Notes: a model not told the origin generated them from the sequence alone. Shown: positions 32,901-42,905, counted from the first letter of the stretch. The stretch: 64,000 bases of DNA from Ichthyophis bannanicus (GCA_033557465.1 CM066039.1:395703440-395767439); one strand, 5' to 3'. Program-made: numbers and translations.

Positions 32901-34160
32901 GGCGAGCATGTGTCTGTGTGTGTGTGTGTGTCATGGGGAGTGTAGGCGAGCGTGTGTCTGTGTGTGTGTGTGTCATGGGGAGTGTAGGCGAGCGTGTGTC
33001 TGTGTGTGTGTGTGTGTCATGGGGAGTGTAGGCGAGCGTGTGTGTGTGTGTGTGTGTGTGTGTCATGGGGAGTGTAGGCGAGCGTGTGTCTGTGTGTGTG
33101 TGTGTGTCATGGGGAGTGTAGGCGAGCGTGTGTCTGTGTGTGTGTGTGTGTCATGGGGAGTGTAGGCGAGCGTGTGTCTGTGTGTGTGTGTCATGGGGAG
33201 TGTAGGCGAGCGTGTGTCTGTGTGTGTCATGGGGAGTGTAGGCGAGCGTGTGTCTGTGTGTGTGTGTGTGTCATGGGGAGTGTAGGCGAGCGTGTGTATG
33301 TGTGTGTGTGTGTCATAGGGAGTGTATTCGAGAGGGTGTGTGTGTGTGTGTGTTAAGTTGGGAGTGTCGGCGAGCGTGTGTCTGTGTCTGTGCGTGTCTT
33401 GGGGAGTGTCGGCGAGCGTGTGTCTGTGTGTGTGTGTGTGTCATGGGGAGTGTAGGCGAGCGTGTGTCTGTGTGTGTGTCATGGGGAGTGTCTGACATCA
33501 TGTGTGTGTGTCATGGGGAGTGTAGGCGAGCGTGTGTCTGTGTCTGTGTGTGTGTCATGGGGAGTGTAGGCGAGCGTGTGTCTGTGTCTGTGTGTGTGTC
33601 ATGGGGAGTGTAGGCGAGCGTGTGTCTGTCTGTGTGTGTGTCATGGGGAGTGTAGGCGAGCGTGTGTCTGTGTATGTGTGTGTCATGGGGAGTGTAGGCG
33701 AGCGTGTGTCTGTGTGTGTGTGTGTGTCATGGGGAGTGTAGGTGAGCGTGTGTCTGTGTGTGTGTGTGTGTCATGGGGAGTGTAGGTGTGCGTGTGTCTG
33801 TGTGTGTGTCATGGGGAGTGTCTGACATCATGTGTGTGTGTCATGGGGAGTGTAGGCGAGCGTGTGTCTGTGTCTGTGTGTGTGTCATGGGGAGTGTCAG
33901 AGTATGTTTATGCATGTCTTGGGAGTGTCGGAGAGCATGTGAATGTCATCGGGAGCGCTGGGGAGCGTATATGTGTTTCTTTTTATTTAGCTGTGCTTAT
34001 ATATCGCTTTTTTCCAGGTCAAAGGGGTGTGTTTGTGTGTATGTCATGGGGAGGGTCGGAAAGCATGTGTGTATATATGTGTTTGTGTCATGGGAAGTGT
34101 CTGAGTGTAGGCGTGTGTGTGTGTCATGGGGAGTGTCAGAGATTGTGTGTGTGTGTGCGT
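26937..34160. repeat. TG-rich minisatellite, main array, about 160 units
   Basis: Core unit TCATGGGGAGTGTAGGCGAG + CGTGTGT(C/A/G)TG(TG)n, 36-50 bp depending on TG length. 27290-33880 is homogenised (TAGGCGAGC); both edges (26940-27290 and 33890-34160) carry older variants (TCGGAGAGC, TCAGAGAGC). Short open frames such as [14 protein letters not shown] arise only from the repeat. The (TG)n stretches are able to form Z-DNA. Confidence 0.95.
33977..34027 (-). mobile_element. SINE/L2 tail fragment inside the minisatellite
   Basis: TTTATTTAGCTGTGCTTATA, then TCGCTTTTTTCCAGGTCAAA, matches the reversed SINE tail at 39545-39595. About 50 bp, a strongly truncated insertion or the relic of one. Confidence 0.6.
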
Positions 34161-34344
34161 GCATGTGCACATCGCCCTGTCTTCCTGCATCCACTTGTCT
34201 CTCTGCCCTCTTGCACTAATGCCCCATTTCTATTCTTCACTGCCCTCTTTCATGCTCCCTCTTTTGCCTCCGCCTCCCTCCCTTACTACCCTACCTTGCA
34301 CTCTCTCAGGACTTCCACTCTCTTTTTCCCTGGATGCTGTTCTC

Positions 34345-34625
34345 TCTTTAAGGGAGGAGTGGCCTAGTGGTTGGGGCAAGGTACCACAGGCCAGAAGGTC
34401 GGTGGTTCAAATCCCACTAGAGGACAGCAACCTTGGGCCGGAAGGACTGGGGTTTCTAGTCCCGCAGGTGCTCCTTGTGGTCTTGGGCAAGCCACTTAAC
34501 CCTCCATTGCCCATGTTCCCTGTAAGTATTAGTGTATGTGTCTCATATCCCCTCGTGTTAAATGTATCCCCCAACCACTTTGACCCAGTGAAAAGCGGGA
34601 TATAAATGCAGCTAATTAAAATTAA
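34345..34625 (+). mobile_element. tRNA-derived SINE with L2-like tail
   Basis: A box GGAGTGGCCTAGTGGTTGGG (about 34355), B box GGTGGTTCAAATCCCAC (34400-34417), a GGCCGGAAGGACTGGGGTTT body, CTCCTTGTGGTCTTGGGCAA, and the tail CCACTTTGACCCAGTGAAAA + GCGGGATATAAATGCAGC. It is the most complete forward copy of the family found in reverse at 7.54 and 39.53 kb. Confidence 0.85.
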
Positions 34626-34680
34626 ATTATTAAATTAATTAAATTAAATTATTAAATTAAATTAATTAAATTAAATTATA
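34612..34680. repeat. ATTAA-type simple repeat at SINE tail
   Basis: Repeats of AATTAAATTAAATTATTAAA directly follow the SINE tail, as expected for an expanded 3' tail repeat. Confidence 0.85.
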
Positions 34681-35538
34681 CACTCCCCAACTCGTCTTCT
34701 TTTGCCTCTAACCCTGCCCCTTCTCTTATGCCCCACACCTCTTCTTCTGTCCTCTTAGCCCTTTCCTTTAGGCTCTGTCCCCTCGCCCACCCCTTCTTTC
34801 GGCACTGCCTGTTCTTTAGGATGTTGCTCCGCCTCTCTTATGGGCAGTGAGACCTAGGGACTTCTGCTCAGGCCGCAATCTCTCTTTATCCCAACACGAC
34901 CTGAGGACCTCTGCTCAGGATGCAACCCTTCTTCATGCCGGTACGACCTGGGGACTTCTGCTGCTTCTTCATCTTGCTGATTTGAGCAGTGAAGGGAGCT
35001 TACATGTGCACAAATTTGTACAGATGGTGACAACAAAAAGCAGGCAATGGGTTCTATGCTTAAGTGCAAGACACCCAGAAAGGAAAACTTTTATGAAAAG
35101 CAATTTAAAAAACCATAAAAAATAATAAAATGCAAGATGACCATGTTTCACCTTTCACATGCATCAGGGTTAGATTCCAGTCCTAAAGATCCATAAAAAC
35201 ACATCCATAAACAAATTGATAATATTTTGCATTGTCAGAATATTAGAGATTGTTGAGAAACTAATTCCACAAATATCAAATGTCAGTTTGATATCAAATC
35301 ATTTCCTGCCTAACTATTGCTTTACATATCCATTGGCAATGCCGTCCAATAACAGTATTGTGGAAAATGATTCAATATCTACCTTAACGTTGGTATTGCA
35401 GTAGTCTAACAAACTGGCAACTGGGTCTAGAGTCCTGCATTCAGTTCTGTTACGTACTGCTACTCGGCTACAGTTGCACTTTTGAAATCGGCTTCACTGG
35501 ACAGCATATGAAAACCAGCAACTTGGTTCTCACTTCTA
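34681..35538. other. Unassigned sequence
   Basis: Cytosine/thymine-rich to 34830, then AT-rich. 34855-34975 has a direct duplication of the type GACCT(A/G)GGGACTTCTGCTCAG, ACCTGAGGACCTCTGCTCAG and ACCTGGGGACTTCTGCTGC (three imperfect copies, about 50 bp apart). No gene recognised. Confidence 0.4.
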
Positions 35539-35925
35539 CTTTCACTCAGGGCTGGCCTATCCACTAGGCAGGCTAGGTGGCTGCCTAGGACGGCAGACCT
35601 CTGTGGGCAGCACAAATGCCCGCAGCAGGCCATGTGCTTTGGCACACCTGGCCTGCTGCTTCTGATCCCCCTCCAACAGGAGGTTGTGGCAGAGGGGGGT
35701 CAGAAGTGGCAGGCCATATGTGCTATATGTGCTAAAGCACATGGCCTGCCGCGGGCTGCTGCTGCCGCAGTGAGCCACTCCGACCCCACCGCCGGAATCA
35801 GCAGCAGCATGGCTCAGCGTGGGGGGGGGGGGGGGGCAGCGCAGCACAGCATGATGGGAGTGTGTGGCATGGCCGGGGCTTCTGTCTGGGATGGCAGAAA
35901 TCCTTTGACCGGCCCTGCTTTCACT
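35539..35925. mobile_element. Short non-autonomous hAT-type element with 8-bp target duplications
   Basis: 35547-35917 (371 bp) starts CAGGGCTGGCC and ends GACCGGCCCTG, near-perfect terminal inverted repeats. The 8-bp CTTTCACT is present directly before (35539-35546) and directly after (35918-35925). An 8-bp duplication with CAGGG ends is the hAT signature. No transposase. Inside, GGCCATGTGCTTTGGCAC (about 35627) and GTGCTAAAGCACATGGCC (about 35728) form an internal inverted repeat, and 35820-35836 is a run of G. Confidence 0.85.
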
Positions 35926-36810
35926 TCACACTACTGCTTAGATTGTCCATGCTCACATACAAAGCATTTTTTATGTTTGCCATCCAGTCTTGATAACTTT
36001 GGTAGCTCTTGCATCTTTCTTTATGACCAAATTTGAATAGCCCTGAGAATGGAAGTCGCTCACTTGTGTGCTTGATGGGGAAAATCACTGTTTCTCATGT
36101 CCCATAGACAGCACACAGTCTTTCCCACCTCCCCAAGAGTTGTATTTCTCCTTGTGCTTATGGAACTAAGGACGAGACTGTTGGGAATGGCCAACGCTTT
36201 GCGTGATCCATCCCGCTGTGTATGGAAAACACCTATTACATGTGACAAATGATGCTTTTTACTGCAGAAACGGGCCGTCTGAATTGCCCATCCAGTATAC
36301 AGATGAAAAGGGGTGTGGTGTCCCACAGTGTGCGCACTTTGACCAGCACTGTAGTGAAGGTGTTTCTGGAGTGGGGTTAGGTCAGGAGAGAGACAGCAAA
36401 TGCTTCTGGATTTTCAAAAGTACACACATGCTTTCAGTCAGAGAAATTACCCTTAGGGAGAGTAGCTGCAAGGGTCTGCAGACACTTTTCCCGCAAGTGA
36501 TTTTCCAGGTGGAATTAGCACTGTGAAGGAAAATGATTCTCTGCGGACTGCAGCAAGGTAGCAACAGGAATGCTGGTTACCGAGCTTGGGCCACAGAGAT
36601 CCCTGGCTTCTCCAGATGACTGTTTCACTTATCGGTTTTACACTCATATTCTCTGCAGAGCAGTTTAGAAAAGTGGATGACTTGAATTACTGTCTCACCC
36701 TCCCTCCCTTACACACAAAACCGCTCTATTGCTTGTTCTTGTACAAGGTTACGTGAACAGCAGCCCTGTCCTGAATTCTAGGCAAATACAAGGACAAGCC
36801 ATCCGTAACT
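35926..36810. other. Unassigned sequence
   Basis: No element ends or convincing coding similarity seen on either strand. Confidence 0.4.
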
Positions 36811-37045
36811 CGTCTTATTTATTTATTTGTTTGTTTATTTATTTACAGACTCTTATATACCGCGCTATTCGGCATCAGTGCGGTTTACATGGAACACAAA
36901 CTTACAGCGGGGCGGCAAGCCGCTCGGTGTTTACAGAGAATGGGTACTAAAAAAAAACTTGGATAACAAGGGGCAACTATTCACATACTATTTACACATA
37001 GACGTCATGTTTAAATCATCTCGGAAGTAGACTGTGTCAAGGTTG
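36811..37045 (-). mobile_element. L2-like LINE/SINE 3' end fragment (reverse)
   Basis: TTTATTTATTTGTTTGTTTA, then CTTATATACCGCGCTATTCG and CATCAGTGCGGTTTACATG, match the reversed L2-like 3' end at 10197-10260 (CTTATATACCGCGCTATTTG, CATCAGTGCAGTTTACATTG). About 230 bp of 3' untranslated sequence, no coding part. Confidence 0.7.
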
Positions 37046-37689
37046 GATTGCCTGTGTGTTGGTCTTCAGCTCAGATTTGGAAAAGACAGAGAATGAAACC
37101 TAAAATCCAGTTCAAATGCCTCTTCTTTCTTCTGCTATGCTTCTTGTCCTACTGTTAACTTTACTGCGCTCAGGAAATTCTCGTATTTATCTTCACCGAT
37201 CTGTAACTCCCTGGATCAGGGTCTCTTATTTTACTTAAAATACATGGTTTTTCTGTCTGGGATGGTTTCCATAAAGAAATATTTCCGCATATCACTCCTG
37301 AATCTATCTCCCTTCACCCTCATCCCATGTCCCCTTGTAGCAGAACTTGCTTTCAATTGAAAGAGGCTCTCTCCCTGAACATTTATGCCACAGAGGTATT
37401 TAAACATCTCAATCATATCACCTCTATCCCGCCTTTCCTCTAAGGTGCTAGCTTCTCTATTTTTCCAAATACAGATGCCTGTCTTCCTCTCTCTGTGATC
37501 TCTTGTATTTCATGAAGGCCTCCCTCTTTTTCTTCACTTTTTCAGCTACGTCTTTCGAAAACCATAGCGGTCTCCTTTTCCTTTTACCTTTATTTACCAT
37601 TTTAACAAAAAGATTGGTTGCCCTTAAAATATCCCCTTTCAGTTTTTCACACTGTTTTTCTACATCCCCCAGCTGTTCCCATCACACTA

Positions 37690-38515
37690 ACGACTCCCTG
37701 AGGTATTGACCCATCTTCGCAAAGTTAGTCTTCCTAAAGTCTAAGATCCTCGCCTTTGAATGGATTCTAACAGCCCTAGTCCTAATACTGAACCACACCA
37801 TCTGGTGATCACTGGATGCAAAATGATCTCCCACTACAACATCAGAAACACTTTCACCATTGGTAAGCACCAAGTCCAGTATGGCCCCTTCACGTGTGGG
37901 GTCTGTTACCAATTGCCTGAATAGTTCTCCCTGTAGAGAATCCAGGATCTCCTCACTTCTAGATGATACTGCAGCAGGAATGTGCTAATCAACATCTGGC
38001 ATTTTGAAATCTCCTATCAGTAGCACTTCCCCTTTCCTAGCAATCCTGTGCATATCTTCAATTAACTCTCTGTCCACCTCTTCCTCTTGTGAGGGAGGTC
38101 TGTATATCACACCAATGTAAATAGATTTCTCTTTCCCTCTTTCTAGTTTAACCCACAATGCCTCCCCTCTCCCTTTTAAGCTCTGTAATTCCAAAGCTTT
38201 AATAGTAGTTTTTACATATAGTGCCACTCCTCCTCCCGTACTTCCTACCCTGTCCTTTCTGAATAAAGTATAGCCAGGTATAGTTACATCTCAATCATGG
38301 TTTTCTGTGAACCATATTTCTGTAACTGCCACTAAATCCAAGTCAGCCACTCCCACCAAAGCTTCAACATCAGGGATCTTATTTCCCATGCTACGGGCAT
38401 TTATACACACTGCTTTCCATATGTTACCCCTGTTACCCATTTCCATAAAGGTATTTAATGTATCACCTACCTGGGGGCTTTCACTTACCTGGGGGCTTTC
38501 TTCACCCATCCCCAA
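37690..38515 (-). pseudogene. CR1 endonuclease domain, two or more stops
   Basis: In one minus frame: INARSMGNKIPDVEALV, LVAVTEIWF (catalytic Glu), a stop at 38291-38293, TGGGVALYVKTTIKALE, YIGVIYRPPSQEEE, LLIGDFKMPDVD (GDFN box, Asn changed to Lys), a stop at 37985-37987, LDLVLTNGESVSDV and SSDHQMVWFSI (Asp-His motif). The set is that of APE-type LINE endonucleases. Confidence 0.8.
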
Positions 38516-38520
38516 CGAAT

Positions 38521-39529
38521 CTAGTTTAAAGCCCTCTTCAGTAGATTAGCCAGTCTACTACTGAAGACGCGTTGACCTTTCTTGGACAGATGGATGCCAT
38601 CTCTGCTCTGCAACCCTTGGAACAGCATCCCATTGTCTAGCAAAACAAAACGCTCTCGATGACACCATCCACGCAGCCATGCATTCATCTCCAGGATGCG
38701 AGCCTTTCTGCCTTGGCCTTTACCCTCAACAGGGAGGATTGAAGAGAACACCACCTGTGCACCTAACTGCTTCACCCTCTGTCCCAGAGCCATGAAGTCA
38801 CTTTTGATACGTTCCGAGGTATACCTGGCAGTATCATTTGTTCCAACATGGATTAGCAACATTGGGTAATAGTCAGTGGGCTTGATGAGTCTCGGCAAAC
38901 TCTCCGTAACATCTTGGATTTTGGCACCAGGCAAACAACATACCTCTCTGGACATCAAGTCTGGTCGGCAGATGGACGCCTCAGTACCCCTTAGAAGAGA
39001 GTCTCCAACCACCACTACCCTTCGTTTCCTTGTGGTCACTGATTCTGCAACTTTGGGGTACTTGAGCTCTGGTTCTTCCCTTTTCAGGGATGCTTTCACC
39101 TCCTCCACTTCCAGGGCTGCATAATGATTCTTCAATTCAAGGGCTGGAGAAGTTGGATTGGTGATTTTGCAGGCCCTGGTGACTTGTGTCCAACCAATCG
39201 ACATTCTGTTGGCACCCATCTTCTCCTCTGCTGGAGAGCTTGGTTGCTGCAAGAAGCATCTCATCAATGTACTTCTCACTGTCTTGAATGCTCCTCAGCC
39301 TCGCCACCTCCTCTCTGAGTTCCTCCACTTGTTTCCTCAGAGCTTCAGCATGCAGGCACCCTGCACATGGAACCGGTCCTTCAACTGGCATTAGGACCTC
39401 TGTCTGGACCAAGGCAGAAGCTGTTACGGGGACATTATAAAAACATTGAAATCCTGTATTCATAATCAGATTTATTAGCATAAGCCTGCCAGTCATCAAA
39501 CAGTCTGATAAAACCTTTCGCCAATCCAA
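38521..39529 (-). pseudogene. CR1 ORF1: Cys/coiled-coil N-terminus and SGNH esterase domain
   Basis: Two overlapping minus frames. The first (39529-39137) has CAGC near the start of a heptad-like EALRKQVEELREEVARLRS coiled coil. The second (39279-38521, 252 aa) carries an SGNH/GDSL-type hydrolase domain: VVVGDSLLRGTE with Ser at residue 94, HVGTND at 145-149 and DGIH at 227-230 give Ser, Asn, Asp and His all intact. CR1 ORF1 proteins are known to have such an esterase domain, needed for retrotransposition in related elements. A frameshift between the two parts (within 39137-39279) breaks the gene. Confidence 0.8.
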
Positions 39530-39533
39530 CTTA

Positions 39534-39825
39534 TTTATTTAGCTGTGTTTATTTATTTAGCTGTATTTATATCCCGCTTTTCACCGGGTCAAAGCGGTCA
39601 ATTGGGGGATACATTTAACATAAGGGAATATGAGACACATACACTAATACTTACAGGGAACATGGGCAATGGAGGGTTAACTGGCTTGCCCAAGACCACA
39701 AGGAGTGCCTATAGGACTAGAAATCCCAGTCCCTCCGGCCTGAGATTGCTGTCCCCCGGTGGGACTTGAACCCCCGGCCCTCTGGCCTGAAGTACCTTGT
39801 CCTAACCTAACTCCTCCTCCAACTT
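39534..39825 (-). mobile_element. tRNA-derived SINE (reverse)
   Basis: TTTATTTAGCTGTATTTATA, CCCGCTTTTCACCGGGTCAA, ACTGGCTTGCCCAAGACCAC and GGTGGGACTTGAACCCCCGG match 7540-7815. The A-box end near 39810 is damaged. It directly abuts the CR1 5' end. Confidence 0.8.
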
Positions 39826-40524
39826 ATAAAGTGCTGTGCCTTGTGCTCTCTGAGTCCCGCTGAACTCCGGCCCTTTACTCCAGCTCCCTGAGCTCTCTGC
39901 GACACCGCACCCCCACTATTATGCTGTTCTTGCCATAAGCTATCTCTGAGCTGTGTCAGAGGGATTATCAGCTCTCCAATATATTCCTAATGTCAGCCTC
40001 TGATTGCAAATTCCCTGAACTATCTTAAAAACAATCCTACCCTCAGTCCCTTTACTTGGGGATCAGTAGTAATCTGGGACACTAATTCTCTTCCATGTCG
40101 TTTTTCTGCACATTTTCTTCTTTTGTAATTCCCTACTTTACAGCCACCATATGCATATAACTTACTGGCCAGGAGCTAGACGGGGGAGCACATCGAGGAC
40201 AGTCACTGCGAGGGGGACCTCAGTACACCTGTGTGCATTCTGAGAAGCATTTCACATTTGAAAGCTATAAAAGAGAGTTTAGGAGGAGGAGAGAAGGTAA
40301 AAATCAAGCCCCCCCCCGCTCTAGATGCTGAGGTAATATCTGTTACTGAACTTTGATAGGGATGCCAGAGAAGTTAATCCCTCCCCACTGACGCTTCTTT
40401 CACTAGATTTGCCAGCCCTGACTGCACCTATTCCTAGAGGATTCATTATATGATGTAATGGTCTTGAAGATTGGACTCGTAATTTATTACAAAGAAAGCA
40501 GCTTACTCTGTTTGCTACAAGTCC
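39826..40524. other. Unassigned sequence
   Basis: No recognised element; a C8 run near 40312. No gene similarity. Confidence 0.4.
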
Positions 40525-40750
40525 ACAATAAGCCCTGGTAAGATGGTAACACTTTTGATGACGGCAGATGAAGCTGGTTCAGTAGCTCTGCAGGGGGTCG
40601 TAGCTAAAGCTTTTATACAGATCCTTTATTCAACTAACCTCTGACCAACCCTCTTTCTGCTCTGACTCACTTATACCAGGAAATGCCTTGTCTAATTGGC
40701 ACAAGCAAGGGAATGAGGAAGATAATTTATAAGCAGAGTGTCAAAAAGCC
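40525..40750 (+). repeat. Compound inverted repeat, left arm (blocks A and B)
   Basis: Block A (40525-40567, CAATAAGCCCTGGTAAGATG...) and block B (40575-40750, with AAGCTTTTATACAGATCC, CTGACCAACCCTCTTTCTGC and AGCAAGGGAATGAGG) both recur in reverse at 41413-41660. Unknown repeat family. Confidence 0.75.
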
Positions 40751-40784
40751 AGAGAGTGGGCAGACTGGAGGGCCAACTGGTCTT

Positions 40785-41412
40785 TCTCCATGGACAAGCA
40801 GGATGAGTCAGCCACACTTGGGTGATGTCATCCGACGGCGACATGGACTGAATCGCTCTGACAGTTCAGAATAATCATGGAGAAGTCCATGCAGAGATCG
40901 CCTGCCATGGTTCCCAATCTGTGCCATTCTGCCTTACTGGGCCGTTCAGGAGCTTGGTGCAAAGTCTTCCATCGTTGCAGACCGGCAAGCCCTGCAGTAG
41001 GTTAGTCCAAGCCACCCATAGATGTTACCGATCCAGAGGTTTGTCAGAGAGAGTGCCTCAGGAAAAGGCCCTGCCGCCATTGGCACATCCACGGCAGGTG
41101 AAGGAGGGTCGTCTCCTGTACTTTCAGGCCAGTAGCCCCATGAGGAGAAAAATAAAAAGGAAAACCTAGCCTAAAAACCAAAAACATGGAGAGAAGAAGA
41201 TCTGTTCGCATGGCCAGGTAGAGAGGACAGACTGAGATAGGAAGGAGATGGGCACTGTGGTAGGGTGGCTGGCACATGCTCAGAGTCTTCTTGATTCTTC
41301 TGAGCTGTTGAAGAGTGATTCCATCCATGGTGCCGTTGGTTGATGTCGCCCATGTGTGGCTGACTCATCCTGCTTGTCCTTGGAGAACCCCTGTTTCAGC
41401 TAAGTAACCTCA
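40785..41412. mobile_element. Short non-autonomous DIRS-derived element
   Basis: Left end CTCCATGGACAAGCAGGATG (40786) is the inverted counterpart of CATCCTGCTTGTCCTTGGAG near 41366-41386, and the match extends about 45 bp inward. The ends align with those of copies A and C (AACAAGCAGGAAGTCAG; AGGTGAGTAACTAC against AGCTAAGTAACCTCAC). No recombinase or RT inside; about 0.63 kb. Probably mobilised in trans if ever active. Confidence 0.65.
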
Positions 41413-41660
41413 CTTTTCCGCCATCATCTACAGTGTTACCATGTTACCAGGGCTTATTGTCTGCTTTTTGACACTATATAAATTACCCTCCTCATTCCCT
41501 TGCTTATGTCATTTAGCCAAAACACTTCCCGGTATAACGGAGTACCTCTGCGTCAGAGCAGAAAGAGGGTTGGTCGGAGGTTGGGTTGAATGAAGGGTCT
41601 GTATAAAAGCTTCAGTGGTGTCCTGTTCCCCCCCCCCCCCCTTCCCCCACAGAGCTACAG
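41413..41660 (-). repeat. Compound inverted repeat, right arm (blocks A and B)
   Basis: 41418-41460 is block A in reverse and 41463-41612 is block B in reverse, extended to 41660 past an expanded C run (about 41625-41642) to AGAGCTACAG, which matches AGTAGCTCT on the left. Block order is not a mirror image: the left reads A-B and the right, on its own strand, reads B-A. Confidence 0.7.
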
Positions 41661-42160
41661 AAAAAAAACCAGATTTATTTACTCATGGAAAGCTTGTAAA
41701 CTTACAAAACAAGCAACTACCCACATTCTAGGTGATTTCTCAAGAAGCTGAGCACAAATAGAAATTGAAACCTCCCTCAGAAAGCAATGGTGAGTGTGTG
41801 TCAGATTTTTCATGCGCATTTAAGTTCAAGCATACTAAATTAGAATAAACAAATTGCATGATCTCTAGTAATTCTGGGGCCGATATTGAGTGGAGCATAT
41901 CCAATTATCTTTTGAAATAATACACTGCTAAAGATGTCTGGTTAATTTTAGAATTCTCTCTTTGCCGTGACCAAACAATCCGTTAACATGAGGTGAGTGG
42001 CGATGAATATCTGTTCATTTTCTTGTTCCTATCGGCCCTCCTTTTTAAGCAAAATGCAAAGCTCAGGTACAGAACAGACAGAGATAAATTATTCAAGATG
42101 ACCCCATCAATTGCAATGCAGGTTGTAAATACAAATGAAAAGCATGTTTTGATTGTCCTT
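41661..42160. other. Unassigned AT-rich sequence
   Basis: No element or gene recognised. Confidence 0.4.
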
Positions 42161-42660
42161 ATGTGAATACCAGAAACCTAGGTGAGTCAGAATGCTGTGC
42201 ATTGCATGGAGAGCTAGATGGAATAGGCACTCGGAGATACGTATGTGGAAGTAGGGCAGTGAATGGAGACAGATACCAGGGTACAAATTATATCAACGTT
42301 ATAGGGGGATCAAATCAGTGGAAGAGTGGTACTATGTTAAGGTGGCATAAAGTCAAACAGAATAAAAGCAAAATACAATGTGGAATTTTTATAAATAGAA
42401 ACAGTGTGATGGGGTGGAATGTGCTAGTGGGGATATACTACCATACACCTGGACACACTGGAGCGGTAAGGTTTCTAGATATCATAAATGACTGCTTCAT
42501 GGAGCAGCTGATCCATTAACTAACTTTACATCTAGTCCAGTAAGGGAGGAACTTAAACTCTTAATTTTAGTACATACAAAGCAGAAAGCATCTAAAGGAG
42601 TTGGTTAGACCGCTGGATGACCAAGGGAGTAAAAGGAATGCTCAGGGCTGAAAAGCAAAA
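42161..42660 (+). other. Possible ancient LINE endonuclease/linker remnant
   Basis: A 118-codon frame (42163-42519) includes WNVLVGIYYHTPGHTGAVRF, faintly like the IYRPP box of LINE endonucleases, and 42600-42650 has LDDQGSKRNAQG-like words seen in LINE linkers. Weak. It could be chance. Confidence 0.3.
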
Positions 42661-42905
42661 ATATTTTGTGTTTAGTATAGCTTCAAGCATGTTGCTTGAC
42701 CCTGACATCGTGCATATTGTTTTATAGTTTCCTGGATCTCACCTATGAAGCCCTGTTTAAACCACCCTCCCATCCTCAGATTACAGTTTACAAGTAGCAG
42801 ATTAGCAATTTCATATTTGAGCTCTTTCAGGGCTCTGGGGTGAATGCCATCTGGTCCTGGCAATTTGTTGCTCTTGAGTTTGTTAATCTGATCTATTTTA
42901 TCTTC
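42661..42905 (-). pseudogene. Ancient CR1 RT N-terminal fragment, part 2
   Basis: On the minus strand DKIDQINKLKSNKLPGPDGI + HPRALKELKYEIANLL, the GPDGIHPR block of CR1 reverse transcriptase. Its upstream continuation (VFTEENVVAIPTLETSF) is at 43470-43395, beyond an inserted younger CR1 end. Confidence 0.7.

Larger units (their letters stand above)
37195..39533 (-). mobile_element. CR1 LINE with ORF1 and endonuclease, RT deleted
   Basis: Read on the minus strand: ORF1 (39529-38521), endonuclease (about 38515-37690), the linker to GAAATACAAGAGATCACAGAG (37490-37510), then an abrupt jump near 37442 to the 3' end (37442-37195, matching 62441-62198). The reverse transcriptase (about 1.5 kb in the copy at 62.4-63.95 kb) is missing. 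A SINE abuts the 5' side at 39534. Confidence 0.85.

Noticed and set aside
26937..34160. CRISPR array
   Set aside because: Direct repeats with short variable parts, but the variable part is only TG length, no unique spacers, no cas genes, and the setting is vertebrate.
26979..34367. Many short Cys/Val-rich open frames ([14 protein letters not shown] type) on the plus strand and Thr/His-rich ones on the minus strand
   Set aside because: Pure translations of the TG-rich minisatellite, shifting frame with each change of TG length.
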